DNA of 25,570 bases from Candidatus Heimdallarchaeota archaeon (lineage in GTDB: Archaea; Asgardarchaeota; Heimdallarchaeia; Heimdallarchaeales; Heimdallarchaeaceae). Shown here in pieces: positions 7,650 through 16,288 of this stretch. Where the stretch lies: contig DAOVRE010000001.1 in NCBI GenBank assembly GCA_030628305.1, positions 1 through 25,570 on the forward strand. Direction: 5' to 3'. Below the pieces are notes generated by a model that did not search any database, had not been told where the DNA came from, and saw nothing but the letters and a program-made list of their open reading frames with translations. Position 1 is the first letter of the stretch. Each line of letters opens with the position of its first letter. The position numbers and the translations under genes are program-made.

Positions 7650-8498
7650 TTGGTTTCTAAAGATTCTTGTATTCTAATAACGAGTTCAAGCCAAGAAAGG
7701 GTAAAAAAAATTGCTGTTTCAGCCTATAATAGGCTAAAAGAGAGAGGTTTTAATGTTTTTCCTGATTCTTTTCTTGCTGAAAGAATGGTTGATGTAGAAC
7801 CAGTTTGTTCAGAGTTAACAGTAGAGCTTATTTTGGTCTATGGGGGGGATGGAACTATATTAAAGACTTTTAAGACCTGGAAAAACATTCCAATTTTAGG
7901 TGTTAACTGTGGGCGAGTTGGATTTCTTAGTGAAATAAAACCTGAAGAGTTAGATGAAGCATTAGACAAAATAGAGCGAAATGATTTTTTCACAGAATAT
8001 TATTCTGCTTTGGCTGTTTCAGCAGATGCCTTTTCAACCATCTCTGCTGCAAATGATGTTGTTGTTACTTCAGATAAAATAGGTCAAATTATCTCTCTCA
8101 AAGTTCAGGTGAATGATAAGTATCTATACTCAGTAAACGGAGATGGACTAGTTGTTTCAACATGTGTAGGTTCTAGTGCATATTCCCTCTCAGCTGGTGG
8201 GGCTTTAATAATGCCAAACGTTGATGCTTTTAGTCTGGTGCCAATTTGTCCTTTTTCTAGACGAATTGTACCTCTAGTTATTTCATCAGATGTTAAGCTA
8301 ACTATAACAAATCTGAGTGAATATAGAGCGGGCCATGTAGTAGTTGATGGCGCAACTTACTACAGCCTTGGACATGGTGAATCTATAACTGTTCAAAAAT
8401 CAACTGACAAGATTGGCTTCTTAAGGTTTTCAGATAGTTATGTAGAGCGTGTAAGAAATAAACTACTAAAATACGATCCCGATGATTTTAATGAGTAA
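7650..8498 (+). CDS. nadK: NAD kinase
   Basis: Phosphorylates NAD to NADP. 282 residues, normal length. The nucleotide-binding GGDG motif is at 65-68 (YGGDGTIL), followed by GVNCGRVGFLSE, the NDVVV motif (135-139) and the conserved GDGLVVST (164-171), then SSAYSLSAGG. In the last stretch Cys-Val replaces the more usual Pro-Thr before Gly-Ser. The start is TTG at 7650; the nearby ATG at 7643 is in another frame and stops after five codons. It is 47 bases downstream of the methyltransferase across a T-rich gap and overlaps the start of nob1, so at least nadK-nob1 is one transcript. Confidence 0.94.
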   Translation: MVSKDSCILITSSSQERVKKIAVSAYNRLKERGFNVFPDSFLAERMVDVEPVCSELTVELILVYGGDGTILKTFKTWKNIPILGVNCGRVGFLSEIKPEELDEALDKIERNDFFTEYYSALAVSADAFSTISAANDVVVTSDKIGQIISLKVQVNDKYLYSVNGDGLVVSTCVGSSAYSLSAGGALIMPNVDAFSLVPICPFSRRIVPLVISSDVKLTITNLSEYRAGHVVVDGATYYSLGHGESITVQKSTDKIGFLRFSDSYVERVRNKLLKYDPDDFNE

Positions 8499-9015
8499 GG
8501 ACAGGCAAGAAAAAAGAACTTACATAATTGATTCTACTGCAATTATGCATTTTTTTCCAAATGATAAATTTGTAAATGAGGATTCTTATCTTGTAATCCC
8601 CGATATTCTCAGATCTGAAATAAAATCTTTTCAAGCTAAGGCAGTATTAGAAGTAATGGCTGCTGATAAGCGTCTTACTTATACTTCGCCTTCAGAACAT
8701 TCTCTAAACATAGTAAAAGAAAAAGCAAAATCATCAGGAGACATTTCCTCCTTGTCGAAAGCAGATATCCACATTATTGCTACTGCACTTGATTTTCCTG
8801 GGTCTCATGTTATAAGTGATGATAACGCCGTTCAGAATTTATGCTCATTCCTAGGAATAAAAGTTGAAACATTTTTCTTTAAAATTAAAACTAGAAGAGT
8901 TTATTTCTGGAAGTGTATTGGTTGTAGTAGCACATTCAAAGAAAAAATTGACTTGTGTCCTGAGTGTGGCAATAAATTAAAACGATTTTATAAGAAAAAG
9001 AAAATCAAGGGTTAA
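8491..9015 (+). CDS. nob1: NOB1-type endoribonuclease (PIN domain plus zinc ribbon)
   Basis: NOB1 cleaves the 3' end of pre-16S/18S rRNA (D site) during small-subunit maturation. 174 residues from the ATG at 8491. PIN-domain acidic residues are visible: D14 (IIDSTA), E43 (RSEI), D92 (LSKADIHIIATAL) and D110 (ISDDN). The C-terminal zinc ribbon has C142-x2-C145 and C156-x2-C159, then a lysine-rich tail likely to touch rRNA. The start overlaps the last codons of nadK; another ATG three codons upstream (8482) is possible. Domain order is that of archaeal NOB1. Coupling to a methyltransferase gene in the same run suits an RNA-maturation operon. Confidence 0.93.
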   Translation: MSKDRQEKRTYIIDSTAIMHFFPNDKFVNEDSYLVIPDILRSEIKSFQAKAVLEVMAADKRLTYTSPSEHSLNIVKEKAKSSGDISSLSKADIHIIATALDFPGSHVISDDNAVQNLCSFLGIKVETFFFKIKTRRVYFWKCIGCSSTFKEKIDLCPECGNKLKRFYKKKKIKG

Positions 9016-9035
9016 TATCTTGAAGATTAGTATCT

Positions 9036-10148
9036 CTACAATATAGATTCTAATATTTCTACAATTGCCATAATAAACTTATCATTGATCTCTGAATTTC
9101 CTAGAGTTACTAAAAAAGATTTTTCGCTATCTTTGAATGGTGGATATTTCTCGAATGTTTGAATAATTATGCCCTTACTACATAGTTGTTCATATAATTC
9201 TTTAATGTTTTTCTTAAATTGAATTAAGAGAAAATTTGTATCGCTTTTATGAACTTTGAGTCCATTCAACATACGAAGATGTTCGATAACCCTTTTACGT
9301 TCAGTAATGAAGTTATTAATTAATTCAACAAACCTGTAGGGTGCTTGAAGTATATAATTTGTTGCTAAAAGATGAATTGGTGGAATTTCTTCTATAATAT
9401 AATTCTCCTTTAGAACATCAATATTCATTGTATTTGAAACCAGAAAGGCAGAAGAAAATGCTCCTAACCCCCAAGCTTTTGAAAAAGATCTAACAACAGT
9501 TAAATTATCGAAATTTTGTACTTGATTTACTAATGAATATTTACCGAATTCAACATAGGATTCATCTACAATTATAGGAATCTCTGTTTCCCTAGCCAAT
9601 GTCAGAACATCTTCTTCCTTCAGCTGATTTGCGGTTGGATAATGGGGAGAAGAGAATACCATTGCTTTTGAATCTTCGTTTTTTATTTGTTCCAAGATGA
9701 GATTGATATCAAGTTCATAATTTGATGTTAATTCTGCCGTAAAAATGTTTAATTGTTGATTTTTAGCAATTTGGTAATAGATGTCCTTATCTGGAACAAT
9801 TAAAGAAATAGCGTCATTAGGCTTTGTGGCAACTCTAACAGCTCTTTGAACCAATTGGTTATGTGTTAAACCCGGATAAATAGAAGATATTTCAACACCC
9901 ACAAATCTAGATATCTCTTCAATTAGAGAAAAATAGTCGAGTGGATACTGTTTTCGTGGATCTATTGATTGAATCTCTTTAATTATAATTTTTTGAATTA
10001 AATTAGGTGGTATGAATAAATTATCGCCCACACTTAAATCAATTATCTGATCTAGTGAAAGATTATATTTCTCTGCAACTTCTTGACGAGTTAATAATCG
10101 ATCTAGAGCATATTTTATTTCTGAGATTCGATTAGACAGATGATTCAC
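9036..10148 (-). CDS. HisC-like class I/II aminotransferase homologue with altered active site
   Basis: 370 residues with the fold-type I aminotransferase layout and best resemblance to histidinol-phosphate aminotransferase. The Schiff-base lysine is K224 in SFSKAWGLGA, and the PLP-ring Asp-x-x-Tyr is D195/Y198 in VDESYVEFG. Other landmark residues are missing: the NPTG asparagine is Y170 (SPHYPTAN), the phosphate-binding Arg eight residues after the lysine is S232, the GNGSDE cofactor loop reads GLTHNQ, and the C-terminal substrate-carboxylate Arg (LRITVG in HisC) is L346 in FLVTLG. It may be a PLP protein with another reaction, or a non-enzymatic relative. The frame is intact. The start is GTG at 10148, embedded in GGGTGA. 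Convergent with nob1; divergent from the nucleotidyltransferase. No other his gene is nearby. Confidence 0.75.
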   Translation of the reverse strand: MNHLSNRISEIKYALDRLLTRQEVAEKYNLSLDQIIDLSVGDNLFIPPNLIQKIIIKEIQSIDPRKQYPLDYFSLIEEISRFVGVEISSIYPGLTHNQLVQRAVRVATKPNDAISLIVPDKDIYYQIAKNQQLNIFTAELTSNYELDINLILEQIKNEDSKAMVFSSPHYPTANQLKEEDVLTLARETEIPIIVDESYVEFGKYSLVNQVQNFDNLTVVRSFSKAWGLGAFSSAFLVSNTMNIDVLKENYIIEEIPPIHLLATNYILQAPYRFVELINNFITERKRVIEHLRMLNGLKVHKSDTNFLLIQFKKNIKELYEQLCSKGIIIQTFEKYPPFKDSEKSFLVTLGNSEINDKFIMAIVEILESIL

Positions 10149-10346
10149 CCACTTAAGATGGAATTAATACTGTATCAAGCTTAAATTAAAAAAACCTATT
10201 GGTTAGATGAACATCCACATAAAATCTGTCATTTCCTACTTCTTTTGAAATCTAGTTACACAAAAAACAAATAAAGGGTCAACACTAAAAAGACACACTG
10301 AAAATGTATTGGAGAAAATCAACTTCTGTTATTAAAGGTGGAATTA

Positions 10347-11237
10347 ATGGTTCATAAATTTACAGTTGAGTTTCCGGAAAGAATATGGAATGCAATCAAA
10401 GATAAGAAGGGACAAGGCTCAGTTAAGGATTTCCTAATCAAACTTATCGAAAAGGAATTTGAGCTCAGAAAAATCAAAGCCTTCATTCTCGCAGGAGGGG
10501 AAGGGGCAAGATTAAAACCTTTGACAGAGGCAATTCCAAAAGCAATGATCCCTGTTGGATACAAACCTCTCCTCGAGTATAACTTGGAGTTAATATCAAA
10601 TAGCGGGATAACTGATGTTGTTCTTTTAATTGGAAAATTGGGAGATAGAATAATGAAACATTTTGGGCAAAATTGGAATGGATTAGATATAAGTTATGTA
10701 AGTGAATCTACCATGTTGGATACTGCTGGTGCAATCCACAACGCAAAAAATTTAGTTTCAGGAACTTTTCTTGTTATGAATTCTGATATTCTTACAGATA
10801 TCAATTTATCACATATTATTGATTTCCACAAGAATCAAAGAAAAGAAAACATTGCCACTATGTGTGGAGTGGGCGTGAGTGATTATTATCAATTGATGGG
10901 AAAAACTAGTGATAAGGGAATCTTTGCAGATTATGGTGTATTCTACATGGATGACCAAATAAATAATAGAATCACCAAATTTGAGGAATCTCCAACTAAA
11001 GCCCAGCAAAGTGGTTATATTAATACAGGAATATATGTTTTTGAACCTGATATAATGGATTATTTGGTTGATTCTGAAGGTAAATCCATTTCAAGCGATA
11101 TTCTTCCCGCTCTAATTAAAGATGAAAAATTACAAGGATATATATGCCCAAAAAACGTTTTCTGGATTGATGTAGCCCATCCAGTTCGTTGGAGTAAAGC
11201 TTGGGACGTTCTATTTTCTGGTGCATTGGAAGTTTAG
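10347..11237 (+). CDS. Sugar-phosphate nucleotidyltransferase with ribbon-helix-helix-like N-terminus
   Basis: Makes an NDP-sugar from NTP and a sugar 1-phosphate; resembles glucose-1-phosphate thymidylyl- and mannose-1-phosphate guanylyltransferases. The signature AFILAGGEGARLKPLT with downstream PKAMIPVG is followed by MNSDIL (metal-binding Asp), FEESPT and YINTGIYVFEP. The catalytic domain begins only near residue 44. Residues 1-40 (KFTVEFPERIWNAIKDK, then SVKDFLIKLIEKEFEL) have the strand-helix-turn-helix pattern of RHH DNA-binding domains. The ATG at 10347 has a good AGGTGG site five bases upstream. No C-terminal left-handed beta-helix acyltransferase domain is present. The sugar is not predictable. 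Confidence 0.85.
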   Translation: MVHKFTVEFPERIWNAIKDKKGQGSVKDFLIKLIEKEFELRKIKAFILAGGEGARLKPLTEAIPKAMIPVGYKPLLEYNLELISNSGITDVVLLIGKLGDRIMKHFGQNWNGLDISYVSESTMLDTAGAIHNAKNLVSGTFLVMNSDILTDINLSHIIDFHKNQRKENIATMCGVGVSDYYQLMGKTSDKGIFADYGVFYMDDQINNRITKFEESPTKAQQSGYINTGIYVFEPDIMDYLVDSEGKSISSDILPALIKDEKLQGYICPKNVFWIDVAHPVRWSKAWDVLFSGALEV

Positions 11238-11362
11238 CTCGAACATATTAGCATCTTGTTATTAACTATATTTTTAGTATCTGAAAAATTATTCTCAAAA
11301 GTAAAAATCTTTAATAATTTGGGTATTGAAACAGCACCAAGCAGATATACTGGTGACAATTA

Positions 11363-11665
11363 ATGGATTTGAACAGAAGCATCAAAATAGCTGTAGATAC
11401 CGGGAAAATTTCCTATGGTGTAGACTCAGCTAAAAAGGCTCTATTAAATAAACAAGCTAAATTAGTTATAATCGCAAAAAACATTCCAAGTGACTTAAGA
11501 GAGGATATCACAAGATATGCATCTCTATCTGAAGTGCCCGTGCTCGAATATTCAGGTTCCTCACTTGATCTTGGAGGAATATGTGGAAGACCGCATTTTA
11601 TTGCAGCAATGACAGTATTTGAGTTTGGTGACAGCGATATTCTAAAAGCAGTTGAGAAAAAATAA
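11363..11665 (+). CDS. rpl30e: 50S ribosomal protein eL30
   Basis: 100 residues, full length. The N-terminus DLNRSIKIAVDTGKISYG and the segment AKLVIIAKNIP are characteristic of eL30, as is the CGRPHFIAAMTV stretch. It is a large-subunit protein absent from bacterial ribosomes. A GGTGA site lies just upstream of the ATG. In many archaea eL30 sits between rpoA2 and nusA in the RNA polymerase operon; here it still precedes nusA but has lost its rpo neighbours and is separated from nusA by over 200 bases containing a T-rich terminator and a new TATA box. Confidence 0.97.
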   Translation: MDLNRSIKIAVDTGKISYGVDSAKKALLNKQAKLVIIAKNIPSDLREDITRYASLSEVPVLEYSGSSLDLGGICGRPHFIAAMTVFEFGDSDILKAVEKK

Positions 11666-11678
11666 TATAAGGTGAGTT

Positions 11679-11710
11679 TATTTTTTCCTTTAGATTTTCT
11701 TTACTTTATT
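11679..11710 (+). terminator. T-rich terminator after eL30
   Basis: Repeated T-runs (TTATTTTTTCC, ATTTTCTTTACTTT) start about 14 bases after the eL30 stop. Archaeal transcription ends at such T-stretches without needing a hairpin. An SD-like AAGGTGA lies just before it with no gene to serve. Confidence 0.5.
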
Positions 11711-11764
11711 CATTAAAAATAATCGAACTATCGATGTTAGGGTTGATAAAACACAAGATTCTAC

Positions 11765-11777
11765 ATATATTTAAATA
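11765..11777 (+). promoter_or_regulatory. TATA box upstream of nusA
   Basis: ATATATTTAAATA is the strongest TATA match in the eL30-nusA gap. It would give a leader of about 85 bases. A second candidate, AATTTATAAAG at about 11814-11824, would give a leader of about 40 bases. Confidence 0.5.
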
Positions 11778-11887
11778 GTGAATAACACAAAGAAAAAGTA
11801 AGGGGAACTAATAAATTTATAAAGACCAGTAAAACAATTTAAATTAGGTAAACCGTAAAATTAGACTTTACAAAATGGATGAATAAC

Positions 11888-12322
11888 ATGCCAGCTGTCA
11901 AACTATCTCAAACAGAAATGCAATTTATTACAATTTTCCAAGGAATTGTTAATGTAATCATTAAGGACTGTCTAATCGACGAAGAAGATAACAAAGTTAC
12001 TTTTGTAGTTTCAGAAGGACAAGCAGGTCTAGCTATTGGAAAGCGAGGAACCAATATTAATAGGCTAAAAGAATTAATAGCAAAGGATGTAGAGATAATT
12101 GAATATTCTTTGGATTCTGCTAAATTTATACGAAACTGTTTCTTACCCATTGTTACTAGAGCGGTGTTAATATTGGATCGAAAAAATGGCAAGATTGCAA
12201 CAGTAGAAGTAGATAATAGAGACAAGGGTCGTGCTATAGGGAGAAATGGAAAAAACATAAACAAGGTTAAAAATCTTGTTTTAAGACAATTTGATATAGT
12301 TGATGTAATGATTAAACAGTGA
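11888..12322 (+). CDS. nusA: NusA-like transcription factor (two KH domains)
   Basis: Archaeal NusA consists only of the two KH domains of the bacterial factor and binds RNA in transcription elongation or termination. About 144 residues, normal length. The first KH motif is AGLAIGKRGTNINRLKEL and the second DKGRAIGRNGKNINKVK; both GxxG loops (GKRG, GRNG) are intact. The ATG at 11888 has GGATGA upstream; an ATG three codons earlier (11879) is also in frame. It follows eL30, the one preserved adjacency of the ancestral RNA polymerase operon, but with its own promoter. The usual next gene, uS12, is not here; an SWS1-like gene follows instead. Confidence 0.96.
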   Translation: MPAVKLSQTEMQFITIFQGIVNVIIKDCLIDEEDNKVTFVVSEGQAGLAIGKRGTNINRLKELIAKDVEIIEYSLDSAKFIRNCFLPIVTRAVLILDRKNGKIATVEVDNRDKGRAIGRNGKNINKVKNLVLRQFDIVDVMIKQ

Positions 12323-12423
12323 GAGGGAACGCCTTTTCACTAAATATCACTCAATGTGTCCCACCTTCTGATTTTTCTAGCTTCAAGAAAAATTAAAATA
12401 AGAAGGAATCTAGGTTAATTCAC

Positions 12424-12828
12424 ATGACCTCCTCTTCTGATGACGAGAAATTAGCAGAATTATTAAATATAATTGGGAAAGAAAAGAGTCTAACAGAAGT
12501 TTTGGAAAATGAAATCCTATCTGTTTTTGATTCAAGGGGAGAAAACGCTGTCAAAGTGCTAAAAGAAAATAACTTGCAAAAATTAATTTTAGATGAAAAT
12601 ATTAGCATCTGGGAAGTTAAAGGTAGAAGCAAGGCCTACATCATAATAGAAAATAACTATTGTGAATGTACCGATTTCCAGTTTCGTGTATTAAGAAAAG
12701 GACAAAAAACCTTATGCTATCATCTCTTAGCCAAAATTATTGGGGAGAAACTTGAAGTTTTCAATACTAAGCACTTATCTACTGACGAGTACAATAAAAT
12801 ATTGGAACAAAGAATAAAAAATGAATGA
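12424..12828 (+). CDS. SWIM zinc-finger protein of the SWS1/Shu2 (ZSWIM7) type
   Basis: 134 residues, close to human SWS1/ZSWIM7 (140). The zinc motif is C80-x-C82 followed after 15 residues by C98-x-H100-x-x-A103, the full CxC...CxHxxA signature that defines the Shu2/SWS1 family. The linker contains FQFRVLRKGQKTLCYHLLA, very like the human protein's FAFSVLRK...LCKHLLA. The first 60 residues are helical and acidic. In eukaryotes SWS1 pairs with a RAD51 paralogue (SWSAP1 or Psy3/Csm2) to promote Rad51 filaments; here a RadA-family partner would be expected elsewhere in the genome. It is convergent with rpoB, with stop codons 12 bases apart. Confidence 0.82.
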   Translation: MTSSSDDEKLAELLNIIGKEKSLTEVLENEILSVFDSRGENAVKVLKENNLQKLILDENISIWEVKGRSKAYIIIENNYCECTDFQFRVLRKGQKTLCYHLLAKIIGEKLEVFNTKHLSTDEYNKILEQRIKNE

Positions 12829-12840
12829 AGTTAGAAGTAC

Positions 12841-15800
12841 TTATGCAATGTCTTCTAATTCAATGTGAGGAGCAATACCTAGACTCATTAGTTCTTGCAT
12901 TAATAGTTTGAAAGCATAACTTATTACGACTTTAGCAACAGTTGTTTCTTCTTTACAAATAGGACAATGGTATCGATCTCTATTCCTATCATACATTGCT
13001 AAGAAACCACATCTAGAACAAATAAGGGCATCAGTTTTATCAGATTCATCAAGTAATCTTTCTTTTAGAAGAATAGATGTTCCATGGCCTATAAGGCAAT
13101 CTCTTTCCATCTCTCCAAATCTTAGACCTCCTTCCCTTGCTCTACCTTCAGTAGGTTGCCTTGTGAGCATTTGTATGGGGCCTCTTGCTCGTGCGTGTAT
13201 TTTGTCTTGAACTAAATGGTGCAACTTCTGGTAGAATTGAGAGCCTACAAACACATTCCCCTCTAGTCTTTTTCCAGTTTTTCCATCATACATTACTTCT
13301 CTTCCATAGGGATACATGCCTATCTCTTTTAATTCATCATGAAGATCATCAAGTTTGGTTTGACTAAAAGCTGTACCATATATGGCGGAACCCCTTTGAG
13401 CTGCAAGTTTACCTGCAAGTAATTCCATTAACATTCCTATTGTCATTCTTGATGGGACTGCATGTGGGTTGACGATGATGTCTGGGACAATTCCAGATTC
13501 AGTGAAAGGCATATCTTCTTGAGGTATGATGAGTCCTATGACTCCCTTTTGTCCATGTCTGGATGCAAATTTATCCCCAATTTCAGGGATTCTTTCAGAT
13601 CTAACTCGAACCTTAACAAGACGATTTCCTTCATTAGTGTCTGTAAGTACAACAACATCAGATATACCCTTCTCTCCATGTCTCATGGCTTTACTAGTTT
13701 CTCTTCTGTTTTGTGGAGGAACATCAAATTCGGTATATTCTTCCAGAAATCTGGGAGGACTTGTTCTACCAATCAATACTTCTCCTCTACTTCCCTCAAC
13801 GCTAATTTCGGGTTCAATAACACCGTCTTCACCAAGATGTACATATTGAGATTCATCCTTGTACCCTCTAACTGAATCATCTGGAATTTCAAATGTATCT
13901 TCTTGTCCATTTGGATATTTACGCTCTTCAGCATCATATGTCCTGTAAAATGTACTTCTTCCCAATCCTCTCTCAATAGCTGCTTTATTTATCAGTAAAG
14001 CATCTTCCATATTATATCCTTCATAAGCTAGAATTGCAACAATGAAGTTTTGACCTGCTGGTCTACTTTCAAAGTTAATTGCATCCATTCCATGGGTTTT
14101 AACTAATGGTTTTTGAGGATAATGTAGAATGTGGGCTCTTGTATCCATTCTATATCTGAAATTTGCAGAGAAGATACCGAGAGCTTGTTTTGCCATTCCC
14201 GCTTCATAGACATTTCTATCAGAACGATTATGTTCAGGATAAGGAATAAGGGAAGCACAAATTCCTAGAATTGTACTAGGCGTAATTTCCATATGGGTAT
14301 TATCTGGAACAAGTGAGTTTTCATCAATTGCAATGAATAAATTCTCTTCTTCTTCAGCATCTATATACTCAATAACTTGGTTTCGAAGGAGATCTGACCA
14401 AGACCATTTATTACTAACAATCCAATTGATCATCTCTTTTGTTAGCTTTGAGTTACCATTTTCAACAATTATCAAAGGACGACGAACTCTTCCTGCATCA
14501 CAATTTATCATAATTTCCCTTGTATCATCATAGTATGCAATATTGACTTCGTGGTGTATATCCCCTTCTCTTCGTTTCTCAATTAGTTTATGTCTAAATT
14601 CTTCTCCTTTTTCAACAGCACCTAGAAAGCTACCATTCAAGAAAACCTTGTAATAGTTTGGATTAGCAACTAGTTTTGCTAACTGAGAGGTTGGTTCTGC
14701 TAAATCTTGAGGTTTAATTATATTTAATCCTAAATCATCAATGAGTTTTTTCTCAATCTCTTTTTCATGTAATCCTACACTGATATATGCTTGAAGAGCT
14801 AGATTTTTTACTAAACCACAATTTGGTCCTTCTGGTGTTTCATTAGGACATATTTTACCAAAATGTGTTGGGTGAAGGTCTCGAGCTTCAAAGTGAGGTT
14901 GACTTCTACTCAAAGGACTCACTACTCTTCGCAAATGGCTTAAGGCTGACATGTAATTTGTTCTATCAAGCAATTGGCTAACTCCTGATTTTCCACCAGT
15001 CCAATTGCCGGTTGCTAGCGCATGCCTTAATCTTTCAGTGATTAAATCAGCTCGAACAGCTGTTTTTAGATTAGGTTTTCGACCTCTAACAGTTACTCTT
15101 TCTAATTGGTATTTGATATCACGACATAATGCATGAAAAGCTACTCTATATAACATGAGTAACAAGTCCCCAGCGAGTTTTAACCGTTTATTTGAATAAT
15201 GATCCTTATCGTCTTTATGTCTAACACCTGCTTCTAGTTCAAGTAATCTTTGAGCCATACGGGCAAGAAAGAATGCTTTCTTTAATCTAGATTCTTCATC
15301 GCTTCCAAGATGAGGAAGAAGATATTTATCTAACACTTGCATAGCTCGATTAATACGATATTCTTTTGTTTGCCCTACAGCTACTCTTTTTCCAATATAA
15401 TCGAGAGATTCTTCTGTAGTATCTATTTCCGAGGATTCTCTCATTAAGATTGACATGACTCGGGATCGAAGTTCAGGTGTAGGACTTATGGCCATTGCAA
15501 TCATGTCGTCTCTTTCTATTCCAAGAGCTCTCATTAGAAGGATGAGAGATATTTTTCTGGGCATACTTGGAAAACTTACTCTTAATTGACCATCATTAGT
15601 GTGCTCTACGGTAACTGGAGCTCGAAAGCCATGTATAACGCTGAATACTTTAGCTTCACTTGTCACATTTCCTTTGCTCTTGAGCTTGTCTATGAGAATG
15701 CGATTTGGTGATAAATCTTCTTGAGTTACAATAACACGTTCACTACCATTTACTAAAAAGTAACCACCAGGATCTTTAGGATCTTCTCCTAGTTTTATTA

Positions 15801-16239
15801 GAGATTCGGGAGTGCGATTATATAGTTGGCATTTATTGGATTTCAACATAATGGGGAGATAACCAATAAAAACACTAATTGGTTCCAAGGGAACTTCTAC
15901 GCCATCATCGGAACCTTTCCGAATTGGAGTCATATGAAGATTTAACCTTGAAGCATAAGTTAGGTTGCGAATTCTTGCTTCCATTGGATAAACAGAACTT
16001 TGTGAGCCATCAGCTTCGCGAATGGTTGGTTCTTCAACCTCAACTTTATCTAACCTTACATAAAATTCGGAATCTTCAGGTTCGATAGTTTTAATCTCTT
16101 TGATAACTGATTGTAACCTCTTTTCTAGAAATTCATTAAAAGAATCAAGGTGCTGACGAACTAATCCTAACTCATCAAACATTGCATTAACTAAAACCCA
16201 ACGACTATTGGTATTTGAACTACTCTTCTTTTTGACCAT
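12841..16239 (-). CDS. rpoB: DNA-directed RNA polymerase subunit B (unsplit)
   Basis: Second-largest RNA polymerase subunit (RPB2/beta homologue), 1132 residues in a single frame, so not split into B'' and B' as in many Euryarchaeota. Visible landmarks: HFGKICPNETPEGPNCGLVK, SRPAGQNFIVAILAYEGYN with NMEDALLINK, the SRHGQKGVIG and PHAVPSRMTIG motifs of the active centre, and the C-terminal zinc site (CSRCGFLAMY with CPICKEE) before the anchor region. The ATG at 16239 follows GGGTG. It stands apart from rpoA1 and from the usual upstream rpoH; the 105-base upstream gap cannot hold rpoH and carries two small competing hairpins. Confidence 0.98.
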   Translation of the reverse strand: MVKKKSSSNTNSRWVLVNAMFDELGLVRQHLDSFNEFLEKRLQSVIKEIKTIEPEDSEFYVRLDKVEVEEPTIREADGSQSSVYPMEARIRNLTYASRLNLHMTPIRKGSDDGVEVPLEPISVFIGYLPIMLKSNKCQLYNRTPESLIKLGEDPKDPGGYFLVNGSERVIVTQEDLSPNRILIDKLKSKGNVTSEAKVFSVIHGFRAPVTVEHTNDGQLRVSFPSMPRKISLILLMRALGIERDDMIAMAISPTPELRSRVMSILMRESSEIDTTEESLDYIGKRVAVGQTKEYRINRAMQVLDKYLLPHLGSDEESRLKKAFFLARMAQRLLELEAGVRHKDDKDHYSNKRLKLAGDLLLMLYRVAFHALCRDIKYQLERVTVRGRKPNLKTAVRADLITERLRHALATGNWTGGKSGVSQLLDRTNYMSALSHLRRVVSPLSRSQPHFEARDLHPTHFGKICPNETPEGPNCGLVKNLALQAYISVGLHEKEIEKKLIDDLGLNIIKPQDLAEPTSQLAKLVANPNYYKVFLNGSFLGAVEKGEEFRHKLIEKRREGDIHHEVNIAYYDDTREIMINCDAGRVRRPLIIVENGNSKLTKEMINWIVSNKWSWSDLLRNQVIEYIDAEEEENLFIAIDENSLVPDNTHMEITPSTILGICASLIPYPEHNRSDRNVYEAGMAKQALGIFSANFRYRMDTRAHILHYPQKPLVKTHGMDAINFESRPAGQNFIVAILAYEGYNMEDALLINKAAIERGLGRSTFYRTYDAEERKYPNGQEDTFEIPDDSVRGYKDESQYVHLGEDGVIEPEISVEGSRGEVLIGRTSPPRFLEEYTEFDVPPQNRRETSKAMRHGEKGISDVVVLTDTNEGNRLVKVRVRSERIPEIGDKFASRHGQKGVIGLIIPQEDMPFTESGIVPDIIVNPHAVPSRMTIGMLMELLAGKLAAQRGSAIYGTAFSQTKLDDLHDELKEIGMYPYGREVMYDGKTGKRLEGNVFVGSQFYQKLHHLVQDKIHARARGPIQMLTRQPTEGRAREGGLRFGEMERDCLIGHGTSILLKERLLDESDKTDALICSRCGFLAMYDRNRDRYHCPICKEETTVAKVVISYAFKLLMQELMSLGIAPHIELEDIA

Positions 16240-16265
16240 TTAAACACCCATGGACGACTAAAAAT

Positions 16266-16288
16266 TGCGATATCCTCGCATTTACGAG
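16266..16288 (-). promoter_or_regulatory. Possible alternative hairpins in the rpoB leader
   Basis: On the plus-strand text, tgcga (16266-16270) pairs with tcgca (16276-16280), while ctcg (16275-16278) pairs with cgag (16285-16288). The pairs share bases, so they exclude each other. They lie 27-49 bases before the rpoB start codon. The stems are short (5 and 4 bp) and may be chance. Confidence 0.25.

Noticed and set aside
10304..10357. 17-codon open frame ending just inside the nucleotidyltransferase gene, possible leader peptide.
   Set aside because: No ribosome binding site, no regulatory codon run, and no supporting structure.
13185..14533. Open frames on the plus strand inside rpoB.
   Set aside because: They are antisense shadows of a highly conserved gene, with no family resemblance or ribosome binding sites.
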